From Roseomonas xinghualingensis (GTDB taxonomy: Bacteria; Pseudomonadota; Alphaproteobacteria; Acetobacterales; Acetobacteraceae), in NCBI RefSeq assembly GCF_025791835.1, contig NZ_JAOXLP010000029.1:1-43169 (forward strand): a DNA stretch of 43,169 nt. The letters run 5' to 3'. The notes under the pieces were generated by a model. The model saw only the letters and a list, made by a program, of their open reading frames with translations. It had not been told where the DNA came from and did not search any database. Each line of letters starts with the position of its first letter. The first letter of the stretch is position 1. Shown piece after piece: positions 43,059-43,169 of this stretch. The position numbers and the translations under genes are program-made.

Positions 43059-43169
43059 TCATTCGGGTTCATAGCCGGCGGCTGTGAAGAGGTTGGCGCA
43101 CTCGGCTGGTGTGAACTGGGGGAGTGCGGTCCCGATGACGGTCCAGAGGTCGTCGAGGTTGCGGGCGGC
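43059..43169 (-). mobile_element. IS630-type transposase, C-terminal fragment (runs off the window)
   Basis: Reading the minus strand from the right edge gives 36 codons and a TGA at 43059: AARNLDDLWTVIGTALPQFT continuing PAECANLFTAAGYEPE. This ending (aromatic-rich helix, then EC.N.F..AGY) is typical of IS630-family transposases. The rest of the gene is beyond the window, so I cannot tell if the element is complete. Confidence 0.75.

Noticed and set aside
1..43169. tRNA, rRNA or CRISPR features
   Set aside because: I looked for cloverleaf-like arms, conserved rRNA stretches and regularly spaced repeats by eye and saw none; a covariance-model search would be decisive.

Overview
The window is about 43 kb of GC-rich chromosome-like DNA. 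It looks like an alphaproteobacterium, most plausibly a Roseomonas-type member of the Acetobacteraceae. I infer this from base composition, from two orphan tripartite-tricarboxylate (Bug/TctC) binding proteins, and from the mix of ABC, TRAP and DASS uptake genes. No rRNA, tRNA, CRISPR array or origin was seen. Only one insertion sequence is visible, a fragment of an IS630-type transposase at the right edge.

Layout. 1-1200: accessory-looking end with a small coiled-coil protein, a very strong hairpin terminator and a Gly-rich hypothetical protein. 1239-7156 (minus): one tightly packed operon of metallophosphoesterase, UgpC-like ATPase, two permeases, UgpB-like binding protein and inositol-monophosphatase-family enzyme. 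It reads as import and stepwise dephosphorylation of a phosphodiester. 7574-8206: a decayed leuC/leuD remnant fused by deletion. 8215-13184 (minus): a YhiI-RbbA-YhhJ type export cassette. 13361-17038 (minus): a DUF1269 membrane protein and a type IIA P-type cation ATPase. 17140-19577 (minus): a DASS anion transporter overlapping an L-lactate/malate dehydrogenase homolog with an unusual specificity residue. 19876-21770 (plus): pfkB and glk. 21840-22967 (minus): DegS-like protease. 23515-24570 (plus): luciferase-like monooxygenase. 24887-27592 (minus): YVTN beta-propeller, NodB deacetylase and sterol-desaturase-family hydroxylase. 27739-28748 (minus): msrA-msrB. 28835-30960 (plus): serine hydrolase and M19 dipeptidase. 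30964-35835 (minus): TctC protein, TRAP DctP protein and hybrid histidine kinase, with no transporter membrane subunits. 36096-36320 (minus): DUF1127. 36581-39273 (plus): MocR-type regulator overlapping an MFS transporter. 39582-40610 (minus): SDR oxidoreductase. 40934-41614 (plus): glyoxalase-II-like hydrolase. 41728-42708 (minus): a second orphan TctC protein. 43059-43169 (minus): the transposase tail.

The main themes are scavenging of organic acids and phosphate esters, sugar phosphorylation, and envelope or oxidative-damage maintenance. The candidates most worth following up are the phosphodiester uptake-and-hydrolysis operon, the binding-protein/hybrid-kinase operon lacking any transporter, the transporter-coupled dehydrogenase with Leu at the substrate-specificity site, and the propeller/deacetylase/hydroxylase operon. 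Most individual gene families here are known. What may be new is their combination.
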